25,854 nt of DNA from Draconibacterium orientale (GTDB taxonomy: Bacteria > Bacteroidota > Bacteroidia > Bacteroidales > UBA12170): positions 1-25,854 of the forward strand of contig DYSK01000012.1 of NCBI GenBank assembly GCA_020718315.1, given 5' to 3'. Positions 10,595-17,032 of this stretch are shown in pieces (the first letter of the stretch is position 1; each line of letters starts with the position of its first letter). A program made the translations under genes and the position numbers. Under the pieces are notes generated by a model. The model was not told the origin of the DNA and made no database searches. It saw nothing but the letters and a program-made list of their open reading frames with translations.

Positions 10595-11185
10595 TCATTT
10601 CTCATAAAAATGCCATTCTCTCAAATGGTTCCACACTGGTGGCGACAGAAAATGGCGGACATCTTTTCCGTCTTTGATTGCACTGCGGATAAAACTACTT
10701 GAAATATCCATTTGAGGCGCGTTAAAAAAACGGATCTCGCCACTGTATTTAAAATCTTGCTGCAGAAAGCCCGGTCGCGCATACACATACAGTGGGTAAT
10801 AGTCCAAAATTGTTTGGAAGTTTTTCCATTTGTGAAAGCTGCTCAGATTATCGCCACCTAAAATCAAACAAAATTGATGCTGGGGATATTTTTCGTGCAA
10901 ATAGGTAAGTGTGTCGATGGTATAAGAAGGTTGCGGTAAACGAAATTCGATATCGGTAGCGCGAAAGCGAAAATCGTCGGCAATGGCCATTTGCACCATT
11001 TCGAATCGTTGAAAGTCGTCCAGCAAATTATTTTTCTCTTTCAAAGGATTGTGAGGCGAAACCACAAACCAGATTTGCTCCAGATCGCTGTATTCGATCA
11101 TGTAATTGGCAATGATACTATGTCCAATGTGAATGGGGTTAAAGCTCCCGAAAAACAAACCGATTTTATGGGGAAGATTACTCAT
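10595..11185 (-). CDS. nadD: Nicotinate-nucleotide adenylyltransferase
   Basis: Transfers AMP from ATP to nicotinate mononucleotide to give deamido-NAD, the penultimate step of NAD synthesis. The 196-residue length is typical. The nucleotidyltransferase signature GLFFGSFNPIHIGH (residues 9-22) carries the T/HxGH ATP-binding histidines, and the second family motif appears as ISSSFIR (161-167). The ATG at 11185 sits inside the end of gmk, whose TAA is at 11178-11180, so the two genes overlap by 8 bp and are probably translationally coupled. It is the last gene of the leftward yicC-gmk-nadD operon and converges with sprA across 228 bp. No convincing terminator was found in that gap. Confidence 0.95.
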   Translation of the reverse strand: MSNLPHKIGLFFGSFNPIHIGHSIIANYMIEYSDLEQIWFVVSPHNPLKEKNNLLDDFQRFEMVQMAIADDFRFRATDIEFRLPQPSYTIDTLTYLHEKYPQHQFCLILGGDNLSSFHKWKNFQTILDYYPLYVYARPGFLQQDFKYSGEIRFFNAPQMDISSSFIRSAIKDGKDVRHFLSPPVWNHLREWHFYEK

Positions 11186-11753
11186 TTTCGATAAATTGTC
11201 GAATGTGCATTTTTGTTTCTTCTACTGCTTCGTCGAGCATATCGTTTACTACAATCACATCAAACTGGGAAGCAAAAGTCGTTTCGTAACTGCATTTGGC
11301 CAATCGTTTTTGTATGCTGGCTTCGTTGTCGGTGGAGCGATTTCGTAAGCGTTTTTCCAAAATTTCGACGGAAGGCGCTTGCACAAAAACCGCCAAAGCA
11401 TTTTCTCCAAAATAGCGTTTTAGGTTCAATCCGCCAACCACATCAACATCAAAAATAGGGTATTTATTTTCCAAAAAGATACGTTCAATTTCGCTTTTCA
11501 GTGTGCCATAAAAAGTATTTTCATAAACTTCTTCCCATTCCACAAAGGCTTGCTCTTCTATTTTTTGTTTAAACTCTTCGGGGCTGATAAAGTAATAATC
11601 TTGGCCATGGGTTTCGGTGTTTCGTTTTGGTCGGCTGGTAGCCGAAACCGAAAAAGAGAAAGGAAATCCGGCACGCAGCAATGCCCGAACAATTGTTGTT
11701 TTGCCTGAGCCTGATGGCGCCGAAAAGATAAATACCTTGTTTTTTGGTTTCAT
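11178..11753 (-). CDS. gmk: Guanylate kinase
   Basis: Phosphorylates GMP to GDP with ATP in the cytoplasm. The 191-residue length is in the normal range. The P-loop SAPSGSGKTT is at residues 11-20, followed by the GMP-binding region with SATSRPKRNTETHGQDYYFI and the lid/base segment FVEWEEVYENTFYGT. Arginines of the nucleotide-binding site are in LEKRLRNRSTDNEASIQKRL. It lies 37 bp downstream of yicC and overlaps nadD by 8 bp, consistent with one operon. Pairing of yicC with gmk is common in bacteria. Confidence 0.96.
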   Translation of the reverse strand: MKPKNKVFIFSAPSGSGKTTIVRALLRAGFPFSFSVSATSRPKRNTETHGQDYYFISPEEFKQKIEEQAFVEWEEVYENTFYGTLKSEIERIFLENKYPIFDVDVVGGLNLKRYFGENALAVFVQAPSVEILEKRLRNRSTDNEASIQKRLAKCSYETTFASQFDVIVVNDMLDEAVEETKMHIRQFIENE

Positions 11754-11790
11754 GAATAAATGGTGGTTTTTGTGTTAAGTAGCCATTATA

Positions 11791-12666
11791 TTATAGAATA
11801 TTCGAAAGCTGCTCCTTTATTTTTTCCAATTCGTCTTTCATCATGACCACTCGTTTTTGGATATCGGCATCGTTGGCTTTTGATCCGATGGTGTTCACTT
11901 CGCGACCAATTTCTTGCGCAATGAAACTTAGTTTTTTCCCATTCGAGCCTTTTTCGTCCAATGTTTCGGTAAAATAATCCAAATGGCGTGTAAGGCGGAC
12001 TTTTTCTTCGGTAATATCCAGTTTTTCGATGTAATAAATCAACTCTTGCTCAAAGCGATTGGTATCGTAAGAAGCGTCTTCGGTTAAGCTTTCTAGATTC
12101 TTTTTAAATCGCGCTTTCAAAAGAGCAATGCGCGGTTCTTCAAAAGCAACCAAATCTTCGGCATATTGACGAATCAATGCAATGCGCTGTACAAAATCAT
12201 TTTGTAAAACATGGCCTTCGGCCAAACGAAAATTGTTCAATTTGGCTGCGGCCTCCTTTATTCCGTTTTCCAAAAGCGCCCATTCGGCTTCACCAAGTTC
12301 TTCGGCTGCCGAACTCATCACGTCGGGCAGTTTTAAAATTGTGCTTAAAAGATTCGGGTCGTCGGGCAATTTCAGGCGATCTTTTAGGCCGTAAATTTGA
12401 GAAAGATAGGCTTCGGCAACAGCTTCATTGATATTAAAGGAAACTTCGGCGGCACTGGATTCCGAATTGAGAATAAGTTCTACTTTTCCTCTTTCCAGAA
12501 GTTCGTTGAGCAAGCTTCTTATTGCCGGCTCATATTCTTTGTACGCAGAAGAAATACGGGCTGTAAAATCAAAATATTTGCTGTTTAAAGCTTTTATTTC
12601 TACTGTTATATTTTTGTTGGGGAAAGCTACCAAAGCCTTTCCGAATCCTGTCATCGATTTAATCAT
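11791..12666 (-). CDS. yicC: YicC family endoribonuclease
   Basis: YicC-family proteins are stress-linked endoribonucleases; the family assignment is secure but the substrate here is unknown. The N-terminus MIKSMTGFGKA is diagnostic, and the C-terminal DUF1732 segment GREVNTIGSKANDADIQK closes the protein. Length from the chosen start is 291 residues, typical for the family. An in-frame ATG six codons upstream (12684) is rejected because it lies inside an exact TATCTTTG promoter box (12682-12689) and would precede the family's conserved start; the ATG at 12666 leaves a leader of about 12 nt. First gene of the leftward operon with gmk and nadD. Confidence 0.93.
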   Translation of the reverse strand: MIKSMTGFGKALVAFPNKNITVEIKALNSKYFDFTARISSAYKEYEPAIRSLLNELLERGKVELILNSESSAAEVSFNINEAVAEAYLSQIYGLKDRLKLPDDPNLLSTILKLPDVMSSAAEELGEAEWALLENGIKEAAAKLNNFRLAEGHVLQNDFVQRIALIRQYAEDLVAFEEPRIALLKARFKKNLESLTEDASYDTNRFEQELIYYIEKLDITEEKVRLTRHLDYFTETLDEKGSNGKKLSFIAQEIGREVNTIGSKANDADIQKRVVMMKDELEKIKEQLSNIL

Positions 12667-12681
12667 CTGTATCCATTTTTG

Positions 12682-12689
12682 CAAAGATA
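12682..12689 (-). promoter_or_regulatory. -7 promoter box for the yicC-gmk-nadD operon
   Basis: The minus strand reads TATCTTTG, an exact match to TAnnTTTG, about 16 nt upstream of the yicC ATG at 12666. It predicts a transcription start near 12678. No clear -33 TTTG is seen. It overlaps the alternative upstream ATG and so helps fix the gene start. Confidence 0.6.
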
Positions 12690-12785
12690 AGATTTCTGCA
12701 ACGAATGGGCTTGTATTCTGTGAGAAGGCGTTTCTTTTTTTATTTGCAATCGAATAGAAAATTTTTCTTTTTTAAAGGATAATTG

Positions 12786-12793
12786 TATCTTTG
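12786..12793 (+). promoter_or_regulatory. -7 promoter box for the hybrid histidine kinase gene
   Basis: TATCTTTG is an exact match to the phylum consensus and ends 30 bp before the ATG at 12824. The predicted transcription start is near 12798, giving a leader of about 25 nt. The TTG at 12791, which would otherwise extend the reading frame by 11 codons, lies inside this box and is therefore unlikely to be translated. Confidence 0.6.
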
Positions 12794-12823
12794 ACTAGCC
12801 CCAACAACAAAGCATTTATCATT

Positions 12824-14377
12824 ATGCACTCAGTTCCACTAGATCCATCCGTGTTTTCAGTTGTGCTAAACAAGTTAAATCAACAGATTCTTATTAGTAA
12901 TCAGGCGGGTTTGGTTTTGTATTTCAATGATTTGTTCTATGCAAATACTCCTTATCCTCTCGAAATAGGGAGCTCTATTCGCGATATTCCCTATGCCGAT
13001 CTGATGCAGAAAGAAGACAAAGAAGCACTTTCGCTTTTGTACAAATCAATATTAGTGCGCAGCAGCAAGCAATTTCGATACGATTTTAAATGCCTTCAAA
13101 AGGACGGAAATAGATATTGGCTCAGGCTGATCAATACGGAAATTGAGGTAGGAAATAGCGAATATTTTTTTCTGCATCAGATAGAAAATATTGACATCCA
13201 AAAGCAGTTGGAAGCTCGATTGAAACAAGAAAAAGAGAAAGCGGAGGAAAGCGACCGACAAAAATCGGCCTTTTTGGCCAATATGAGTCATGAAATCAGG
13301 ACTCCAATGAATACCATTATCGGATTTACCAAACTGCTGGCCGAAACCTCCGATCAGGAAGAAAAAGATCAATTTGCCGAAATAGTGCAAAGTAGCGGGT
13401 CGCATCTGCTCAATCTCATCAACGACATCATCGATATTTCTAAAATAGAAGCCGGATTTCAAGATATGAAACTGCTTCCGGTCAATCTGAACGATCTGTT
13501 GGGCGATATTAAGAAGTTGTATTTACATGATAAACGCCTAATCGTTAAAAACCTACAGTTGGAACTCGAAACTGGCTTACCCGAGCTGAATGCCACAATT
13601 TTGACTGACGATACGCGATTGAGGCAAGTGGTTTCAAATTTGGTGGACAATGCTATCAAGTTTACGGATAAAGGAACCATCGTTTTTGGCTATAAAATTC
13701 CGAACGAAACATACAACGACGGAACGCCTAAGTTATTATTTTTTGTAAAAGACAGCGGAATCGGAATTGCAGAAGAAGACCAGAAACGAATTTTTGAACG
13801 TTTTCAGCAAGTCAATGAAGAAAACAAAAAAATGGGAACCGGCCTCGGCCTAAGTATCGTAAATTCATTAATTAAAAAATTGGGTGGAGATATTTGGGTG
13901 GAATCCGTGTTCGGAAACGGAAGTACGTTTTATTTTACCATCCCTTATCTTCAAAAGAAAAAAATGACAGTCCCCGAAACACAAAAGAAACCCGAAGAAA
14001 TTCCTGATTTTCAGGAAAGAGTCGTCTTAATAGCAGAAGATATTGCTACAAACTATCAATATCTCGAAGTATTGTTACGAAAAACAAAAGCCCAACTTAT
14101 ATGGGTAAAAAATGGCAAGGATGCCGTGAAAGAAGTTTTGTCGGAACGCCAAATTGATTTAATATTGATGGATTTACGTATGCCAATCATGGACGGATAC
14201 AGCGCCACAAAACAAATCAAATTGATAAAACCTAAGTTGCCCATTATAGCGGTTACTGCTTTTGCCATCAATGGCGATATGGAAAAAGCATTTGATTTTG
14301 GTTGCGACGAGTATATTACCAAACCGGTAATGAAACAAGAGCTTTTTCAGAAAATGAAATTATTCTTAGATTCCTAA
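12824..14377 (+). CDS. Cytoplasmic PAS-domain hybrid histidine kinase with C-terminal receiver
   Basis: A 517-residue signalling protein without membrane segments. An N-terminal PAS/PAC-like sensor (about residues 5-125) and a short coiled coil (KQLEARLKQEKEKAEESD) lead into the HisKA H-box FLANMSHEIRTPMN with phosphoacceptor His156. The ATPase domain has the N-box LVDNAIKF, the G1 box DSGIGIAEED, the F-box IFERFQQ and the G2 box GTGLGLSIV. After a linker, a receiver domain carries an acidic AED pocket, phosphoacceptor Asp450 (LILMDLRMP) and the conserved Lys500 (YITKPV). No DNA-binding output domain is attached and no separate response regulator is adjacent, so the downstream partner (a phosphotransfer protein or another kinase) is unknown. 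The ligand sensed by the PAS domain is also unknown. It sits between yicC and the Mrp-Mbx operon. Confidence 0.92.
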   Translation: MHSVPLDPSVFSVVLNKLNQQILISNQAGLVLYFNDLFYANTPYPLEIGSSIRDIPYADLMQKEDKEALSLLYKSILVRSSKQFRYDFKCLQKDGNRYWLRLINTEIEVGNSEYFFLHQIENIDIQKQLEARLKQEKEKAEESDRQKSAFLANMSHEIRTPMNTIIGFTKLLAETSDQEEKDQFAEIVQSSGSHLLNLINDIIDISKIEAGFQDMKLLPVNLNDLLGDIKKLYLHDKRLIVKNLQLELETGLPELNATILTDDTRLRQVVSNLVDNAIKFTDKGTIVFGYKIPNETYNDGTPKLLFFVKDSGIGIAEEDQKRIFERFQQVNEENKKMGTGLGLSIVNSLIKKLGGDIWVESVFGNGSTFYFTIPYLQKKKMTVPETQKKPEEIPDFQERVVLIAEDIATNYQYLEVLLRKTKAQLIWVKNGKDAVKEVLSERQIDLILMDLRMPIMDGYSATKQIKLIKPKLPIIAVTAFAINGDMEKAFDFGCDEYITKPVMKQELFQKMKLFLDS

Positions 14378-14443
14378 GTATTTAGTATGCGCTGCAATCG
14401 AAGCCCCAAATTACATAGATTAATTATAAATTAGATAAGCCCA

Positions 14444-14474
14444 TTTACTACCCCTAATATTTGGCTTATTTTTG
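14444..14474 (+). promoter_or_regulatory. Promoter of the Mrp-Mbx operon (-33 TTTA / -7 TATTTTTG)
   Basis: TATTTTTG at 14467-14474 matches TAnnTTTG exactly, and TTTA at 14444-14447 lies 19 nt upstream where the -33 element (TTTG) is expected, with one mismatch. The predicted start of transcription, near 14479-14481, leaves a leader of about 44 nt before the mrpE ATG at 14524. This is the only convincing promoter I found for the 13-gene run. Confidence 0.55.
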
Positions 14475-14479
14475 CTCGC

Positions 14480-14499
14480 GTTTGAGTAATTGCTCAAAC
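14480..14499. promoter_or_regulatory. Near-perfect 20-bp palindrome at the operon start site (candidate operator)
   Basis: GTTTGAGTAATTGCTCAAAC differs from its own reverse complement at one symmetric pair (T/G at positions 8 and 13). The 7-base arms GTTTGAG/CTCAAAC are perfect. It begins about 5 bases after the -7 box, at the expected transcription start, a position where a bound protein would block RNA polymerase. No T-run follows on either strand, so it is not a terminator. The TGAGYA...TRCTCA half-sites resemble operators of ArsR/SmtB-like dimeric repressors, but the regulator is not in the window and its family is a guess. Confidence 0.55.
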
Positions 14500-14523
14500 T
14501 TGTGTAAAATCAAGTTCTTAATT

Positions 14524-15036
14524 ATGAAAAATAAAGCACAAAAATGGGGTAGGTTTTTATACACTTGGCTTATTTTAATGATTGTATGGTATTCCTATAC
14601 GGTTAGCTTGGCTTCAGCAGAGTTGATAACCGGAATTATAGTTACCGGACTCATTGCAGCCTTAAATTTTACCTCGTTTACCCATTATGGTTTTTCGCTT
14701 TTTCACCCACGAAGAATTTTGTACATCCTGCAATTTTCATTTGTGTTTTTGGTCGCCTTGGTAAAATCAAATATCCAAGTCGCCAAAATTGTAATTAACC
14801 CTAAACTTCCTGTAAATCCGGGAATTGTAAAATTCAAGACAACCTTAAAATCTGACTTTGCGAAAATGGTTTTGGCCAATACCATTACACTAACTCCAGG
14901 AACACTCACCGTTGATTTGATTGGCGATGAGTTTTATATTCATTGGCTTAACATGACCAGTCATGACGAAGCCGCAATTTATGAAGACATTGCTGCCGAT
15001 TTCGAAAAAGTGCTCATTAAAATATTTGATAAATAG
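14524..15036 (+). CDS. mrpE: Mrp/Mbx complex subunit MrpE-like (MbxA position)
   Basis: Small membrane subunit of Mrp-type cation/proton antiporter modules, thought to be needed for assembly and ion transfer. 170 residues, with two or three hydrophobic segments in the first 85 residues and a cytoplasmic C-terminal domain. The family motif LANTITLTPGTLTVDL is clear near residue 120. The ATG at 14524 (MKNKAQKWGRFLY) is chosen over an upstream TTG at 14461, which would precede the promoter's -7 box and so cannot be in the mRNA. First gene of the 13-gene operon; mrpF begins 2 bp after its stop. Confidence 0.92.
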   Translation: MKNKAQKWGRFLYTWLILMIVWYSYTVSLASAELITGIIVTGLIAALNFTSFTHYGFSLFHPRRILYILQFSFVFLVALVKSNIQVAKIVINPKLPVNPGIVKFKTTLKSDFAKMVLANTITLTPGTLTVDLIGDEFYIHWLNMTSHDEAAIYEDIAADFEKVLIKIFDK

Positions 15037-15038
15037 AT

Positions 15039-15305
15039 ATGCTCTTCGAAGACTATTTTAATTTAGTAATCATGGCCATCATTTCTTTGGCTTTTTTGCT
15101 TGGAATGGTTCGTTTTTTTAAGGGACCTACCGCATCCGATCGCGTTGTGGCGCTCGACACTATTTCTACACTCGCCATTGCAGCCATGGTTTATATGGCA
15201 CACATATTTGGGCGCTTTATTTATATCGATGTTTCGTTGGTTTATGCCGTTTTAGGTTTTATTGGCGTATTAGCGTTTGCTCGTTACTTGGAGGGAGGTA
15301 TTTGA
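15039..15305 (+). CDS. mrpF: Mrp/Mbx complex subunit MrpF-like
   Basis: 88-residue, three-helix membrane subunit of Mrp antiporters. The family motif GPTASDRVVALDTISTLAI follows the first transmembrane helix, and two further helices end at YLEGGI. It is tightly packed: 2 bp after mrpE and 1 bp before mrpG. The final codons carry GGAGG (15294-15298), which is the ribosome-binding site for mrpG. MrpF is one of the small subunits that brace the antiporter-like subunits in Mrp and MBH structures; its role here is taken from those. Confidence 0.92.
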   Translation: MLFEDYFNLVIMAIISLAFLLGMVRFFKGPTASDRVVALDTISTLAIAAMVYMAHIFGRFIYIDVSLVYAVLGFIGVLAFARYLEGGI

Positions 15306-15306
15306 T

Positions 15307-15654
15307 ATGGGAATTTTTTTAGTCTATTTTGGATATTTTTTTGTAACTATTGGCGCAATATTCCTTTTCTTGGGAGCGTTGGGAATTTACAGAATGCCCG
15401 ATCTCTATACACGCCTTCAAGCTGGAACAAAAGCATCAACATTAGGCGCGATGAGTTTAATTTTAGGCGTAGCTTTTTTAGAACCTGATTGGTGGATTAA
15501 ATTGATAATTATGATTCTTTTCATCGCTTTTTCAAATCCATTAAGTTCGCACGCAATTGCACGCGGAAGTTATAAACACAATCTTAAACCATTTTCAAAA
15601 GAGCAAATAGATGCTTACGAAGAAGTGGAAGAAAGTAAGGAGGAACAAGAATGA
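15307..15654 (+). CDS. mrpG: Mrp/Mbx complex subunit MrpG-like
   Basis: 115-residue membrane protein of the MnhG/PhaG family with the motif GIYRMPDLYTRLQAGTKAS after the first helix, two further helices, and a charged glutamate-rich tail. The start is the ATG at 15307, preceded by GGAGG with an 8-nt spacer, an unusually good Shine-Dalgarno site for this phylum. An in-frame upstream start at 15277 inside mrpF is rejected. The stop overlaps the next ATG (ATGA at 15651-15654). Confidence 0.92.
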   Translation: MGIFLVYFGYFFVTIGAIFLFLGALGIYRMPDLYTRLQAGTKASTLGAMSLILGVAFLEPDWWIKLIIMILFIAFSNPLSSHAIARGSYKHNLKPFSKEQIDAYEEVEESKEEQE

Positions 15655-15947
15655 TTTGGTTAGTAATTCCCGTCATTGTACTTGTAATTATGACAATTGG
15701 AGCTGCAGTTTATGCCGTCGTTTCAAAAAATTTGCTTTATGCGGTTGTTTCAACGGGCGTTGTAAGCTTAGGTTTATCATTGATGTTTTTTATCCTTCAA
15801 GCTCCAGACGTAGCTCTTACCGAAGCAGCCATAGGAGTAGCATTAACAACAATTATCTTTATCATTACCATTCGTAATACAACAATTAAAGAGTGTTGTG
15901 ATGAGAATAAATCGAAAATTGGAATCAAGAAAGGAGAGACGAAATGA
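15651..15947 (+). CDS. DUF4040 / MbhD-like subunit (equivalent to part of the MrpA C-terminal region)
   Basis: 98-residue, three-helix subunit with the family motif APDVALTEAAIGVALTT. In standalone Mrp antiporters this sequence is part of the MrpA C-terminal extension; in MBH/MBX-type complexes it is a separate small subunit (MbhD). Finding it separate supports an Mbx-type complex over a plain Mrp antiporter. The start codon overlaps the mrpG stop (ATGA) and is preceded by AAGGAGG (15637-15643) with a 7-nt spacer. The stop overlaps the following start in the same way. Confidence 0.88.
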   Translation: MIWLVIPVIVLVIMTIGAAVYAVVSKNLLYAVVSTGVVSLGLSLMFFILQAPDVALTEAAIGVALTTIIFIITIRNTTIKECCDENKSKIGIKKGETK

Positions 15948-16660
15948 TAAAGCAATTTTTTGTAATTCTTATTTTAAGCATTGTAGGGTACTTCTTGGTT
16001 GATGCCTTTTTCAAAGTCCCTTTTGGCGAAAAAAGAAACAATGTAGGCAACTATTATATCGAAAAATCACCGGTTGATTTAAAGGTTTCAAACGCAGTGA
16101 CAGCCATTGTGGTAAACTACCGCGGATTTGATACTTTGGGAGAAGTAACTGTTTTGTTTCTTGCTGCTACCGGTTTGGGAAGCATAATGTATAGAAGAAA
16201 ACAAAAAGGCGAAAAAGAGGCAAGAGCTAAAAACCCATCCAGCCGAATTATTCAAATTGGAAGCCAAATTTTGTTCCCAATGATAATTTTATTGGGAGGT
16301 TATGTCTTTATTCACGGGCATCTTTCTCCAGGTGGTGGTTTTCAGGGAGGCGCAATCATTGCAACAGCTTCTTTGCTTATGTTAATTTCTTATCGAAAAT
16401 TTAAAATTAACCACAATACCATTACCTGGATAGAATCCATAGCCGGAGTAGTTTTTGCAAGCTTGGGTTTTGTTGGTCTTGTTTTAGGAAGAACATTTTT
16501 GGAAAACTTCTTGCCTTCGGGTGAATTGAACGATTTGCTCAGTGGCGGTATCATTGGTATTATATATATTGCCGTTGGATTTAAAGTCGCCTCTGAATTA
16601 ACAGGCGTTATCGATACCGTATTGTTAAACAATAGGCCGGAGGCTCAAAAAGAAAATTAA
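15944..16660 (+). CDS. mrpB: MbhE-MrpB fusion subunit
   Basis: 238 residues. The first about 85 residues (a signal-like first helix, then NYRGFDTLGEVTVLFLAATG) match the end of MrpA, the piece called MbhE in membrane-bound hydrogenase. From about residue 95 the MrpB/MnhB domain begins (QIGSQILFPMIILLGGYVFI, then HGHLSPGGGFQGGAI) with four helices. MrpB and MbhE are usually distinct; the fusion agrees with what I recall of Mbx loci, where the E and F pieces are joined. The ATG overlaps the previous stop by 4 nt and has AAGGAG (15931-15936) 7 nt upstream. It likely lies in the ion-translocation part of the membrane arm. Confidence 0.88.
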   Translation: MIKQFFVILILSIVGYFLVDAFFKVPFGEKRNNVGNYYIEKSPVDLKVSNAVTAIVVNYRGFDTLGEVTVLFLAATGLGSIMYRRKQKGEKEARAKNPSSRIIQIGSQILFPMIILLGGYVFIHGHLSPGGGFQGGAIIATASLLMLISYRKFKINHNTITWIESIAGVVFASLGFVGLVLGRTFLENFLPSGELNDLLSGGIIGIIYIAVGFKVASELTGVIDTVLLNNRPEAQKEN

Positions 16661-16669
16661 GACACTACG

Positions 16670-17032
16670 ATGAATGAATTTTTAACAATAAGTTTTTATG
16701 GAACAGCCATCGTTCTGATGCTGATAGGACTTTATGCTGCTCTTGCCAAGAAGAATCTTCTGAAGATTGTCATCGGGCTTTCTATTATCGACTCGGGCCT
16801 TCACTTGCTCTTTGTAGCAATTGGTTTCATCTCTAATGGTACAGCCCCCATTTTTTCGCCCGAAGTATTAGAATCGGCCCAACAAATGGTTGATCCAGTT
16901 CCTCAGGCGCTTGTGCTTACAGCTATCGTAATTGGTTTTGCCACTACAGCGGTTGCTCTTGCTTTGGTAATCCGTTTATATAAACATCACAATACAGCAG
17001 CTATTGACGAAATAAAGAATTTAAAATGGTAA
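16670..17032 (+). CDS. mrpC: Mrp/Mbx complex subunit MrpC-like (NuoK-related)
   Basis: 120-residue, three-helix membrane subunit related to NuoK. Landmarks include LIGLYAALAKKNLLKIVIGL near the start and VLTAIVIGFATTAVALALVI toward the end. It begins 9 bp after mrpB and overlaps mrpD by 7 bp. In complex I, NuoK carries membrane glutamates used in proton transfer; this copy also serves as a link between the Mrp small subunits and the large antiporter-like subunits. Confidence 0.93.
   Translation: MNEFLTISFYGTAIVLMLIGLYAALAKKNLLKIVIGLSIIDSGLHLLFVAIGFISNGTAPIFSPEVLESAQQMVDPVPQALVLTAIVIGFATTAVALALVIRLYKHHNTAAIDEIKNLKW

Noticed and set aside
12684..12793. Longer N-termini for yicC (ATG 12684) and the kinase (TTG 12791)
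   Set aside because: Both codons fall inside exact -7 promoter boxes, and the yicC extension precedes the diagnostic MIKSMTGFG start.
14437..14473. Hairpin AAGCC...GGCTT followed by ATTTTT as a terminator for the kinase gene
   Set aside because: The stem is only five base pairs with a loop of about 21 bases, and the T-run is part of the operon's -7 box.
14461..14523. Extension of mrpE to a TTG at 14461
   Set aside because: The codon lies upstream of the -7 box at 14467-14474 and the added residues do not resemble the family N-terminus.
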